Source of the DNA: Anisus vortex
Lineage: Eukaryota > Mollusca > Gastropoda > Planorbidae
Assembly: GCA_949126835.1 (NCBI GenBank)
Contig: OX421500.1
Coordinates: 30,173,991-30,237,990 of the forward strand
Reading direction: 5' to 3'
Length of the DNA: 64,000 bases
Under the pieces are notes generated by a model, which did not search any database, was not told the DNA's origin, and saw only the letters and a program-made list of their open reading frames with translations. The translations under genes and the position numbers were made by a program. Positions 12,901-23,344 of the stretch are shown here, piece after piece. Positions within the stretch are counted from its first letter, which is position 1. Every line of letters begins with the position of its first letter.

Positions 12901-13510
12901 TGTTGAAGAGTGTCTTTTTAATTATTTTAATTGGTGTTGATCTAGCTAAGGGTTTATTTAGGTCTAAGTTATTAACTTCTGGGCTTGTCAAGGCACTGTA
13001 GGGGTTAGTGGTGTCCAGGTCATGAGAATTAAACAAACCTGAACTAAATTGTGGCAACCCACACTGTACACAGTGCCAAGAGGCATCTTTATTTCCTAGC
13101 GCTATATAAACTGGGGTGTTCATATGTAAGCATGAAGCATGGTACCATTCATCAAAGGTGTCACATTGAATGGCTCGTTGTTTTGCTGTGCATGACTTAC
13201 TGCAAATATTACACCTATCTCTAACTGTCTTGACTGGGCCTGGGTTAGATTCAACATCACCAGCTAAGAGCAACAACAGTATAAGGTGCTTTTGTCTATA
13301 CCTGCAAATTTTATGTTTAAAATGGTTTAGGGTGATTTTTTTAAGGGTGATATAAATAATTGTGTTGTCAATATCTTTAATGTTGTGATGGTTAATTACT
13401 ATCTGTTTATGGACATTTTCATATTTTGGTAGTTTTAGTGCCCTTACCAGAAATAGGGCTAGGATTAGAACTAATTTTTCATTTTTTTTTTTTTTTAAGG
13501 GTTAGGCTAC
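9995..13510 (-). mobile_element. CR1-like non-LTR retrotransposon, near full length
   Basis: Contains one long polyprotein frame (10091-13276) and a short 3' untranslated region ending in ATAAG-type tandem units near 10000. At least three other 3' fragments of the family lie in the window (6601-7231, 16917-17178, 53070-53232), which confirms the 3' end. The 5' limit is uncertain and may reach about 13980. It sits inside a minisatellite that continues on both sides. The frame has no internal stop, so the copy looks young. Confidence 0.9.
10091..13276 (-). CDS. LINE polyprotein: 2A motif, PHD finger, AP endonuclease, reverse transcriptase
   Basis: A 1061-residue frame if counted from a TTG at 13276. 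The in-frame open region continues upstream to a stop near 13502-13504 with no ATG, so the true start is unclear. Residues about 5-14 are AGDVESNPGP, a complete 2A ribosome-skipping motif preceded by a leucine run. Next comes a Cys/His cluster (CNIC...WYHASC...CVQC, about 22-73) of PHD-finger type. The endonuclease follows, with INFQSIKNK, SETW, VYRPP, GDFN and SDHD. The reverse transcriptase has LDFSKAFDKV, GVPQGTVLGP and catalytic FADD. The C-terminus is typical of CR1/L2-like elements (WNGLPEQTR). PHD domains are known in CR1-group proteins. The enzyme would nick target DNA and copy its own RNA there. No RNase H is present. Confidence 0.9.
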   Translation of the reverse strand: MLLLAGDVESNPGPVKTVRDRCNICSKSCTAKQRAIQCDTFDEWYHASCLHMNTPVYIALGNKDASWHCVQCGLPQFSSGLFNSHDLDTTNPYSALTSPEVNNLDLNKPLARSTPIKIIKKTLFNTKYHKTPNKHNLKSLTINFQSIKNKTADLEILINKEEPDIIAGSETWLSPDIYNTEIFNNNYEIFRKDRSDRHGGVLLAIKSTLIAEEIKIESKNNIESVFCKISRPNSKPLIVGSVYRPPNSTSEYMTDLCNQMTSIEAKYKNAIIWLMGDFNLPDINWNSYSIEKHQNIKEINEMFINTIQNLNLNQINKKPTRNHNILDLFLTNRPGLVVDYEIIPGLSDHDIVRVNNKIKTQINKKPKRIIYLWNKCNTTELHQAAIKFQTNFLTKYNINSPVEDIWHFIKTNLNTIMANSVPTKKTSNKINKCWFNTKLKKLCKQKENLFKKFKATNSIRLHKKYLKIKHLTQKLSRQLQNEYVNNVISKDNNKNLWSYIKSRKMDTTGIAPLKGQNNETYNDNETKANILNTYFASSFSNPGDKEIFINLNKLEEIGHINVDEKGIKQLLTNLKANKASGPDEIPARLLKELTNEISPIFKILFQASLNQGKVPRDWKLANVTPLFKKGDKSDPGNYRPVSLTSITCKLLEHIIYSSIVNHLGKLNALCPHQHGFRKNRSCETQLIGLIDDLSKGLDNNNQIDAILLDFSKAFDKVHHSSLLKKLKYFGISGPLHQWIQDFLIGREQTVIINGSKSSPITVNSGVPQGTVLGPLLFLIYINDLPNCINTGTKVRLFADDCIIYRIIKTGKDSELLQKDLDELQKWESNWSMSFHPEKCQLIRVSKKKKQIIANYFIHGKELTQTNNAKYLGVIINDKLSWNPHIDEVIKKSNKTLGFIKRNFYKCNKNIKLKCYLTLVRPILEYAASVWDPSTKENIKKLEQIQKRAARFITSEYSQLTRVTPLVKSLNLETLEDRRAKSKVVIIHKALNSNLEIQHNNNLLQISDKHKDRNTFLVPYARTNAYKYSFFPSGIRAWNGLPEQTRKTSNLTSFKTLIKMQD

Positions 13511-13979
13511 CTAATAGTTTTACTATATTATTACTATTTATATTACTATAATATTATTTAATAGTCTATATGTTTTTATTTGTCTAAGTTTCTTTTTATT
13601 AGGCCTATGTATTATAATTGGGCTTATATTAGTATATTTAACTACTAGCCTAGACCTAGTCTATTCGTCAGTAGACTGTAGGCCTAGGATTTTGTTTAAG
13701 GTCCGATTTTGTAAACAGACAAAATGGCGGACTTCGAAGCGCCTAAATTTTTGTCTAAATAATATTTTAAGCTCGCAATTACGATCAATTATTCTATTTA
13801 ATACTATTTTAGATAAATATATATACCAAATATTAACTTAATTAGGGGTTAGTATAAAGTTTAAATGGTTGTTAGTTATTTAAATATGGAAAATATATAG
13901 AAAACTTAGCAAGTGAGATGAAAAACGTCTAGATCGTAGCCGGAAGTCGTATTGTGTGTTGATAATGGTAGGTTGAGGG
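13277..13979. other. Probable LINE 5' leader and flank
   Basis: On the minus strand the first 225 bases stay open in frame with the LINE protein but lack ATG, and include an oligo-T/A stretch at 13482-13496. The rest has no frame. It could be the LINE 5' untranslated region or a separate inserted piece. Confidence 0.4.
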
Positions 13980-14465
13980 GGGAGCAAGGTGTATCTAAGT
14001 TAGGTTAGCTCAGGGCATTCAAACAGGAAGTGGTTCACAGTTTCTTGTGGGCAGGGGCAATGTCTACAGTTAGGTGGGTGAGTTGGGTTTATTCTATGTA
14101 GGTGTAAATTGAGTGCTATATGTCCTGTTGTCAAATTGAATATAGTGCATTGTTCTTTGCGGGGGAGGAAATTTATGTTGTCTTGTTTGTTGGGCTGATT
14201 CATTTCTTTGTACATTTTTTTTCTTCCAGTTGTTCCCTGAGCCCATTGATTTAGCCATTCCTCCTTAAAGTTGTTTATTAGCATGTTGCACACTGTGTTG
14301 TAGCTTAGCTGACAGGTCTCTCAGATTGGTCCATGCTAGCTCCCTTCCGAGCCAGTCTGTCAGCTTTTTTAATATGTCCTGGGATCCAATGTAGAGTTGT
14401 GTTGATGTTGTATGTGCTTATTAGGTAGTCCAAAGTGTGTTCTAATAGGGTGATTTCTTTCAGTC
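13980..14465 (-). pseudogene. Second LINE remnant: RNase H domain and C-terminal zinc knuckle
   Basis: Minus strand. One frame reads LHWIPGHIKKADRLARKGA, typical of the RNase H domain of LINEs of the I/R1 type, but with the usual GNE part missing. A second frame (14000-14293) reads CRHCPCPQETVNHFLFECPE, the C-terminal CCHC-like knuckle. A frameshift separates them. This is not part of the CR1-like element, which has no RNase H. Dead copy. Confidence 0.75.
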
Positions 14466-14880
14466 AACCATTCAATCAGTCACACATACAAGCAGTCGCC
14501 CATTCGTTCAGTCACACATTCAATCAGTGACCCATTCAATCAATCACTAATTCAATCAGTCACTCATTCAATCAGTCACCCATTAATCAGTCACACATAC
14601 AATCAGTCGCCCATTCGTTCAGTCACACATTCAATTAGTGACCCATTCAATCAATCACTAATTCAATCAGTCACTCATTCAATCAGTCACCCATTAATCG
14701 GTCACACATACAATCAGTCGCCCATTCATTCAGTCACCCATTCAATCAGTCACCCATTAATCAGTCACCCATTCAATCAGTCATCATTCAATCAGTCACC
14801 CATCCAATTAGTCACAGAAACCATCAGTCACTAATTTAATCAGTCACCCGTTTAATCAGAAACCACATCACTTACTCCCC
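14461..14880. repeat. 16-bp minisatellite, right block
   Basis: Continuation of the 9195-9910 array with the same AATCAGTCACCCATT core, plus longer order units that repeat every 100 bases or so (GTCGCCCATTCGTTCAGTCA occurs twice). It ends in degenerate units. Confidence 0.95.
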
Positions 14881-15480
14881 GACTTAATATTTATAGAGAG
14901 GTGCAAGCTATTTCGCTCTCACATATCATTAAACTACACTTAGATATTCCCTAATAATATAAGAATGTCATTAATGCAATCACCTTCTAACTAAACTATG
15001 TTTATTATATGGTCAACAATAATAGAGAATAGGAGAAAATAACATCCAGGTATTGTAAATTAGACGTATTAAGCCAAATATTGACACATTAAAAAACGCT
15101 TTAAGAATTGTCATTGCGAAATTACCAATGTAGATCATAAAACTATTGTATCACTTTTAATATGAAAATATTGAACGGTATTTTACACTAGAATTAGGAG
15201 TGTTTTATGGAAAATCAAGGCTAGATGGTAGATAATTGCAATAATGTGTTGATCAAGACTGTTCATTCTAAGACTAGATGGTGCTTAAATATAAGTTAAT
15301 ATAAGTTGCACAGAATTTTTTTTGTTACAAGTTTTGTATGTGCCACCTTTATTTAAAAAAGCTACACATGAATTACGGAAATAGATCACGCTGAACATAC
15401 TAATTTAAAAGCAATGAAACGTAAGATAAAAATGACCGTTATAATTATCATAATAAGAATAATAAATGAAATGTTACAGC
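14881..15480. other. No gene seen
   Basis: AT-rich unique-looking DNA without recognisable coding or RNA features. Confidence 0.5.
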
Positions 15481-15539
15481 GATTAGGCACCACAGCCAAT
15501 GACGTTCTATTGAAATGAATCAACACTACATGAATGACA

Positions 15540-15990
15540 TATTCCTTACCAAGGGAATGGAAAACTTCAAACATTATCCCCATTTTCAAGAAAGATTATC
15601 CTCCTTTTGATCCAAACAGCTACATACCAATATTCCAAACATCAGCAATAGGCAAACTAGCTGATAACATGGCCAAAGCTTAATTATACTAGTGGTTAGA
15701 GCACACAATATCATTGTATTACACACAGGCAGGGTTTTGGAAAGCTAGTGGGACAGAATATCATCTCTACAAATCTATGCTAGATACAGTATAAGGTTTC
15801 CAAAAAAATAAATACACAACAGCTGCCTATATCGACCTCCAACAAGAATGGGGATGATGGGAATACATGTGAAAATGCATAAGTGGATAAAAGCTTTCCT
15901 TCAATAGACTTTGTAACACTTTATAAGACAAATGATAATTAACTCAGGGGTCATAACTCAAAATAGATCAAAGTGTGATGATGCCCGTTC
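15540..15990 (+). pseudogene. LINE reverse transcriptase fragment (jockey-like)
   Basis: Broken frames encode EWKTSNIIPIFKK, IGKLAD, WLEH, QAGF and AAYIDLQQ in the order of reverse transcriptase blocks 1 to 3. Several stops and frameshifts interrupt it. A parallel copy with the same order lies at about 47090-47580, so this fragment predates the duplication of that segment. Confidence 0.65.
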
Positions 15991-16019
15991 TTTCAGTGTA
16001 GTTGTACAATATTGAAAGC

Positions 16020-16245
16020 GACTTGCGTTAACAAGCTTGATTCCGCCCGGAATCCCCTCCCACTACAGCATTGCCAGAGCCCTAGCTTCGACACCTTAAG
16101 GAGCCGGCTGAAGACTCCCCTATTTCAGTAGCAGTATTATCCTGTACATATATACATTTTCGAATGTTTGTACTCTATCTGTAACTGTTAGCAGCGCATA
16201 GAACTGTACTCAAAGGGATTAGCGCTATACAAGAATTATTATTAC
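16020..16245 (+). pseudogene. LINE C-terminal fragment with 3' tail
   Basis: Encodes NPLPLQHCQSPSFDTLRSRL followed by KTPLF, the usual end of CR1/L2-like LINE proteins. After it comes AGCGCTATACAAGAATTATTATTA, cut short here at the repeat tail. The matching segment at 47.6 kb lacks this piece, so it is a separate insertion. Confidence 0.6.
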
Positions 16246-16296
16246 TTGCTTAGCATAGCCGAGTTTTGCTATGCATCACAAACACAACTTTTCAGT

Positions 16297-16404
16297 TTTA
16301 AAATTAGAGCAAGCAGTCTTTCTCATTATAGTCTTTCGTATTTTTAAATGTTAAAATTAGAGCAAGCAGTCTTTCTCATTATAGTCTTTCGTATTTTTAA
16401 ATGT
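16297..16404. repeat. 53-bp exact tandem duplication
   Basis: Two back-to-back copies of a 53-base unit starting at TTAAAATTAGAGCAAGCAG. The duplicate segment near 47715 has a single copy, so this doubling came later. Confidence 0.9.
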
Positions 16405-16916
16405 TAAAATTAGACGCTACTGCATTTGTTTTTTTATCTGTTACAAAACTACTTATTAAAAATAAATGCATTTTCCGTTAACTAATAAAATGTGTACATT
16501 CAAGTAGACATAAATAATGTAAGCTTCTCCTCTAGCGTTTAAACTGAAGAGTACTAACTAACAACAAAATATTGGGAAGGTTACTAGACATTACGTACTA
16601 CTTGTTTTAATTTGAAAAGGGTGGACAATCTTTCTGTGCAGGCATAGTTCTAATTAAACAATATTGCTTCCCTTTGTAACCATATTAGATGTTTTCATAA
16701 TTAATGTTGTGTGTGTATGTGTTAATCATTAATTCTTGTGTTGATTATTCATTTGGATATTTGAATGTCTAGTCTATGTATTTCTAAACATGTTTAGCCA
16801 AGATCAAGTTGTTATTTGAATTTTAGCGGAACATTTGCATAATGAATTGTTGTGTTTTTTTTAGTAAAATGTTATAATTTTCTATAAATTGTGTGAAATT
16901 TACCGGTAGCTGTAAA

Positions 16917-17178
16917 TGCTCAGGTAAACATAAAGACAAAAACACTTTCCTTATCCTTTATGCAAGAATAAATGCATATCAGTACTATTTCTTCTCGAGG
17001 GGCATTCGGGCATGGAATGGAATGCCTGAGCAAACCAGGAAAACAGTAGCTTAACATCAATTAAAACATTAACAAAAATGCATAATTAGACTTAGACCAC
17101 GGTTGAACGTAGGACGCAATAATCTTATTTATAGAACGAGCGTCTGTAATGTATAAGATAAGATGTTTAAGATAGGAC
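16917..17178 (+). mobile_element. CR1-like LINE, 5'-truncated 3' fragment
   Basis: Matches the reverse complement of about 10000-10258, including the end of the protein (GCATTCGGGCATGGAATGG) and the ATAAGATAAG tail. It interrupts the 15.5-17.4 kb segment at a point where the 48.3 kb copy is uninterrupted. Confidence 0.85.
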
Positions 17179-17420
17179 GCCAAGGAACAAAACTCACTCT
17201 GTCCAGCCAGTCACATAAACAATAACACAGAGCTATCAGGTCATCAATTCCGCTCAACAAATTACAATAATACAGTCCAATATGCCATCAAGTTCGTTTA
17301 TATATGTTCCGTCTCTAAAACACTCACAGTTACACAATCACTATATGAATCCAAAAGTTTAACATTCTTTTCTTGATAACCGAGTGAATATAAAATTTTC
17401 CCCTTTTTTTACTAAAACAA

Positions 17421-17442
17421 TATATATATATATATATATATT
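17421..17442. repeat. (TA)n tract, left flank of element 1
   Basis: Pure AT dinucleotides directly abutting the 5' LTR. They resume at 24381 and 31265. The target duplication of the LTR element is hidden inside this tract. Confidence 0.9.
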
Positions 17443-18477
17443 GTTACGAAACGTAAATTCCCTACATTGTAATGTTAATAAACCAACTAAATCATTTAAG
17501 CGAATTGCGTTTAAACGATATAAAATATTTCTCAGCTCAAAGTTTCCCCCGGGTTTTTCCTAACTTAATTAGAGCATTATTGTTTTTTTATTAACCTCGA
17601 TAAAAACATGAACTGTTCATGCAAACACAGCGTGTCAAGGTCGTCCGGTCTCTCCTTATTTTGTTAGAGCATTATTGCTTGTTCTTAATAAAAAAACATT
17701 CTGATCACGCAGTCAACATGCAGGCTTGATTAAAATATTCGTGTCACTAGGCTGTCTGGTTTTTCCAACGATTGACCCGTAATATATTTCTACGCGATTC
17801 GACACTTTTAGTCAGTTCTTGGCGTACATTCGATCTAGTAACATCAAATATTCTCCGCTCTGAGTATCGTTTCTATTTGAGTTGTATTATGGAAAATTTA
17901 TTATTCTACTATTAACTACAATGCTATATGTTCATTGAGGATATTCATTACTAATTGGAATATGTGTAGTTCTTGATTGTGTATATAATATTATTTGGAT
18001 TCCTACTGGATTGATTTTGTAAATTAAACCAAATTTATCGTTGCTTTCTACACAACTTGGTTAACGTCAATATTTCAAAGTTATCTACATGTGTGTATGT
18101 GTAATATTTATTCAACTATATTAATAATCTACACTACCACTCGACATCAAGGTTCTTGCTGTATAATATGAGCCACACAAATAATTATACATGAAGTAAA
18201 ATCAACTGTAAACTCTAAAACTACGCTATGTGAATTGCCAGGGGATTATAAGAACCAGGAATACTCTAGACAACTACAAATAAACTTCAGAATGTTATAA
18301 TAAGATCTTCACTAATACAAGGATACTCACACGAACAATAACAATACTATAACTATCATTTTCATAAATTGAATGGGGGCTCTAGCCGTAATAACATTAT
18401 AAATTATAATTATACTTGTGTGATAAATAGAAGGTCTCATCCATGATTTATTATGGTGAATAAATTGCCTTGTAATA
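17443..18477 (+). repeat. 5' LTR of element 1
   Basis: Starts TGTTACGAAACG and ends GTAATA, probably a mutated GTAACA that would complete the TG...CA rule. An AATAAA signal lies near 18280. The last 110 bases contain two decayed copies of the primer-site region (near 18374 and 18433). Confidence 0.9.
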
Positions 18478-18480
18478 AAA

Positions 18481-18498
18481 TGGGGGCTCGTCCGGGAT
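18481..18498 (+). promoter_or_regulatory. Primer binding site, tRNA-Pro type
   Basis: TGGGGGCTCGTCCGGGAT, three bases after the LTR, is the complement of the 3' end of tRNA-Pro and is the same site used by some vertebrate gammaretroviruses. Shared use reflects the conserved tRNA, not descent from them. Confidence 0.85.
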
Positions 18499-18817
18499 TT
18501 ACTAACAAACGTTTAGAGGATTTACTTCAACTTCAAGAATCGTTATACTATTTACACAAACTATTTACAACTGCCGTAATACATACTCGTAACTTGGATG
18601 GATTGTGTTGGAAAATATGAACAATATACAATATACTAAAGATTGTGATTGAATTGAACATTGCTATTGAGAATCGGAAAACTTAACTATTCAGCCTGGA
18701 AAATTATCTTGTGTATTACCTTATCGAACAAAGTAACTCTAAGAAAGTATTATTTTTATGACCTTGTTGTGACAAATCTGAACTGTGTGGTGTAGTGAAT
18801 TATTCAAAGGACAGAAA

Positions 18818-18823
18818 GTAAGT
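18818..18823 (+). promoter_or_regulatory. Consensus 5' splice site upstream of gag, element 1
   Basis: GTAAGT, 62 bases before the gag ATG, in the context GGACAGAAAGTAAGTTGGA. Element 2 has the same feature at 25370 despite little other leader similarity. It may allow a spliced RNA. This is inference only. Confidence 0.45.
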
Positions 18824-18879
18824 TGGACACTTTTATTGTATTATTAACGAGATTTATAGTAACTTTTAATAATAATAAA

Positions 18880-21800
18880 ATGGAAGCCACAAATAATCTT
18901 ACATTGGATCCAGAGATATTTGATCTAACCTCAGAACAGCTTAATAAAATGTCAATGATACAATTAAAAGAATTGGCTAAATCATTGGGCATTTCTATCA
19001 CAGAAACTAGGCCATCAAAAACTAAATTACTTCAAGAGGTAACTGAGTGTTTAAGAAAACAAGGTACACTAATTATTGAAGAAACTACTGCTAATGATAA
19101 CATTAATGATGAATCAGATGATGAATTACCTTTTCCTATAAAACAAAGAGTGAAGCATACAACTGGTGAATTAAGTGAAGAATTGAAATTTAAACTTGAG
19201 TTAAGAAAGATGGAATTAGAGATGGAAAAAGAAAACAAGAGAATTGAGATGGAAAGAGAAAGAGAAAGCCAGAGAATTGAGATGGAAAGAGAAATAGCAA
19301 GAGAGAAAATAGCAAGCCAAGAAAGAATTGAGATAGCAAGGTCTCGTACGTCAAATCATTCGAATGCAAGCTCTGAAGCAGATGCAGAACTGTATAAGTT
19401 TAAGAAACATATTCCAGTTTTTGAAGATAATTCGGTGGAAGAGTTCTTCATGATTTTCGAGAGAAACGCTAAAGACTATTAATTTCCCGAGGGCAAGAAA
19501 GCTATACTTCTACGCTCAGCTCTGAACAAAGGAAAGGCACTTGATGTTGTATTAAGTCTTACTGAAGAGGAATTGTATGATTATGAACTGATCAAGAATA
19601 GAGTACTGCTAAGTTATGCATTAACACCTGAAAAATATAGAAAAGTGTTTCGTGAGTCTAAGAAAGAACAGGAACAATCCCATGTTGATTTTCTAAGACA
19701 GAAAAAGAAATATTTTGAAAGATGGATTCGATCCAAAGGTGTAAACAAAGACTTTGATAAATTAGCTAATCTTATGCTAATGGAAGACTTTAACAATAAC
19801 ATCAGAGGTGATGTAAGAATACATTTAGCAGACAAAGGTGTAGAACAAGTAGAAACAGCAGCAGTAATGGCAGACGAATATGTTATTATCCATTCCAGCA
19901 ATAAATTTACAACAGTTGATAAATCTAAATTCCAGAATCGAGATATGAAGGTAGAAAAGAAAACCATGAATCCAAATGAATCCTATCAATCAAAGAGACA
20001 TCAGCAGAGCAATGAAGGTCCAACTAATTCCAAGCCAACCTGTAGCCATTGTAAACGAATTGGACATACTAAGGAAAAGTGCTGGATATTGAATGGGAAC
20101 CCGAATAAAAAGAATGTTGTCTTATCGTATGTAGCAATGCCAAAACAAAGAACTCATGAAAATGTAAAGAAGGATATTAGAACTCAAACAGAGATACCTA
20201 GTGCTAATGCAGATAACCTGACAAAACACACGTATCTAGGAAACTTGAAACCAGAAATAGTTCCTGAAATAGAGACAATGGTTTTCAATAATTCTAATTC
20301 TAATCTGAGCTCCAAGGAGTCTATATCAGATAGAACCACCATGAGTACTAAACATACCTCTTACAAAAATAACTTGGATACAGATCTCATCGATACTGAG
20401 ATACCAAGCAATTGTTTACCATTCATTGAAGAAGGTACCGTGTCATCCATAATAAATGGTGTCACTAGTGAAAAGAACATCAGAATACTCCGTGATACAG
20501 GGGCTGAGGTTTCACTACTTTTAGAGAATACTGTTCCTACGTCACAATCGACATATACAGGACAGGATCTTACTATTCAAGGTGTATCAAGGAAAAATGT
20601 ACAAGTTCCTTTGCATCAAATACAGCTGAAGAGTGCGTACTTCACTGGAAATGTAGTTGTGGGTGTGTACAAATCACTTCCGTTTAAAGGCGTTTCTTTA
20701 ATACTGGGAAATGATATTGCTGGAGATGTGGTGCATTCCATATCCAAGAAAAAACAATACCTTAATAAAAGTGAGAGCTTTATCAAACCTATATGCATCG
20801 TCACTAGAGGTATGGCCCAACAACAAAAGTCTGTCGAAACCATGTCAAAGTCAAAAATAGAACCAGAAATTGACCTACAGGCAACTTTCCTGGCTGACAT
20901 CTTGAGTGGTCCCTCAGTCAAGACTACTGAAAGTAATTTGTCACCTCGACAATTACTCCTATTAGAACAGAATAGAGATTCAGGAATTAAACACCTGAAG
21001 AAAAAGGTGATAACTGAACAGGAGGCAGAAATGAACGGAAATGGATTTTTTCTGAAGGAGGGAATATTAATGCAAAAATGGAGAGATGTGAAATGTGATA
21101 ATGACAATTGCAGAGAAGGAAGTCAGATTGTGGTACCAGCCATATATCGTAATGACATCTTACACATGGCTCATGACACGCCATATGCTGGTCATCTAGG
21201 AGTGAACAAGACTTACCGTCGAATTCTTCCGTACTTCTATTGGCCTGGACTACATCGTGACGTCACAAAATACTGCAAGTCATGCAATACATGCCAGATA
21301 GTTGGTAAACCTAACCAGACTATACCGGTAGCACCTCTAAAGCCAATACCCGCCTTTGCAGAACCATTTAGCCACTTGCTAATAGACTGTGTAGGTCCTT
21401 TGCCTAAAACAAAGACAGGACACCAGTACTTATTCACTATAATGTGCACTGCCACGAGATATCCTGAAGCTATTCCGCTACGCACCATTAACGCAGATAA
21501 GATATCTGACGCACTGATTGCATTTTGTTCAAGATACGGTCTTCCAAAGACTATACAGTCAGACCGAGGATCTAACTTTACATCAAAGCTGTTTAACCAG
21601 GTCTTAAAGAAACTAGGCATCCAACATGCAACTTCAACTGCGTACCATCCGCAAAGCCAAGGTGCCCTAGAAAGATATCATCAGACTCTGAAAACCATGC
21701 TCCGCACATACTGTTTTGAGAACACTGAAGACTGGGATCGCGGTATTCCATTCGCTCTTTTCGCGACTAGAGAAACTGTGCAGGAATCTCTTGGATTCAG

Positions 21801-22567
21801 TCCGTTCGAGTTAGTGTTTGGACATTCAGTTCGAGGACCTCTAAAACTGTTGCAGGAAACCTTGTTAAATTCTGATGAAGAGACTGGACTCGTAGCTTAT
21901 GTGGAACAATTTAGCAATAGAATCTATCATGCTTTTAATCATGTTAAAGATAATCTTTTGCAGGCTCAGAAAAGAATGAAAGGGTACTATGATGTCAAGG
22001 CCAGATCCCGATGTTTCCATCCTGGTGATAAAGTCCTCATGTTGACCCAATTGTCTGGACAACCCCTGAGTGCAAAATATACAGGACCATATCAGGTTTT
22101 AGATAAAATCAGTGATGTAACATACCTTGTAAAAACCCCTGATAGAAGGAAAACACAGAGACTGTGCCATATAAACATGCTAAAACCTTATGTTGTTAGG
22201 GAAGAACAAACTGACATTAGGCCAGTGAGTGCTATCAAAACTGTTGAAACACCCCCGCCTAAATTTAAAAAGACAATCATAGAAAGTAAACTTCAAAACA
22301 CTGAAGCACTTAAAAACCTCAATGATAAACTGGCACATCTAGACTCAGGTGAACAGACTTCTATCAAGGGTTTAATCTATGATCATGTAAATTTGTTTAG
22401 TGATGTTCCTAACAAAACAACTTTGGTTACCCATGATGTAGTTTTAAAAGATGATAATGTTAAACCTGTCAAACAACATCCGTATAGGGTTAATACCATA
22501 CAACTTAAGAATAACTTACGTATTGGTAAAAGATCACATCGTCGCGGACACCCTATCGCGCATGTAA
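18880..22567 (+). pseudogene. Element 1 gag-protease-integrase-(RT start)-(RNase H end)
   Basis: ATG at 18880. Residues about 1-65 hold an SAP-like helix pair; a charged helix rich in RIEMERE repeats follows. Codon 201 is TAA (19480-19482) where element 2 has Gln. The frame then resumes: SCAN-like capsid segment (LTPEKYRKVFRE), zinc knuckle CSHCKRIGHTKEKC from about residue 388, and protease active site DTGA with Asp about 539. The integrase has the HHCC cluster and catalytic Asp836, Asp895 and Glu931 (D-D-35-E), then a GPY module and CHINMLKPY. It continues into reverse transcriptase start blocks (LFSDVP, THDVVL, KQHPYRVN) up to about 22515. From there another frame reads KDHIVADTLSRM then stop at 22565-22567, the typical RNase H end. 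The missing middle normally holds the polymerase. Confidence 0.88.
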
Positions 22568-23344
22568 CAAATGAATAAGGAAATAGATAACTTCATGTAT
22601 ATATTCTGATAATCCTAACTAAGAGAATTGGATCATTTAAAATATTAATGCAGGAATATATGAATATGTTGTGATTATTTTATGCAATATCTTATGCCTT
22701 ATTTTATGCCATGAATATTTCCATTTGCTAAAACAAATATTATTATTGTTGTAGAAAAAAAAAAAAAAGAACCTAATAAGTTACTTATAAATATTATGGA
22801 TTTATGAACATAATTTTTCTTTATTAGTAAGATAATGAATGAACAGAAATGTACATCCTTATTTTGAAACAATCAAACTATAGTTGTGATTATGTAAAAA
22901 CCAAGATAGAGTAATGTGCATACACTTCACATGCTTACACACTTAAGATTAAACTCTTACTTTAAAATTTATTTAAATATTAATTTCATTTAAGTTGAAT
23001 TAATTAATGATTGAATTGTTTAATATGATAACATTAGTTATGTTGATTTTTACCTTATAAATAAGATGATGATGTTTATAAGGAATGATATCTCAGAGAG
23101 TATAATTTTTTTAGAATAACGCGAACATGTGTTATGGTCTAAGGATAACTTGAGATCCTATATGATGAGGGTTTAATAGAATAAATTATTTCCCTTACTT
23201 GTCTTATTTAACGGACTACCCAGGTGGAGTCAGTTTTTTTTTGTATATTGTTTAGAACTAAAGTTAAGTGCAGGCGGTTCTAAAAGAAATTGCACACTTC
23301 TATTGTTTAGTATGCAATGTTCTTTTCCTTTTGGTACGGGCGAC
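22568..23344. other. Untranslated 3' region of element 1
   Basis: AT-rich, no env-like frame. It contains an A-run at 22755-22768. The bases before the 3' LTR (GGTACGGGCGAC) make only a weak polypurine tract. Confidence 0.6.

Noticed and set aside
13230..13276. Picornavirus-like insertion because of the 2A motif
   Set aside because: The motif is in frame with a LINE PHD-endonuclease-reverse transcriptase protein and 2A-like motifs are known in such LINEs.
18481..18498. Origin from a gammaretrovirus because of the identical tRNA-Pro primer site
   Set aside because: Primer sites mirror a conserved host tRNA. There is no env and the proteins are Gmr1-like.
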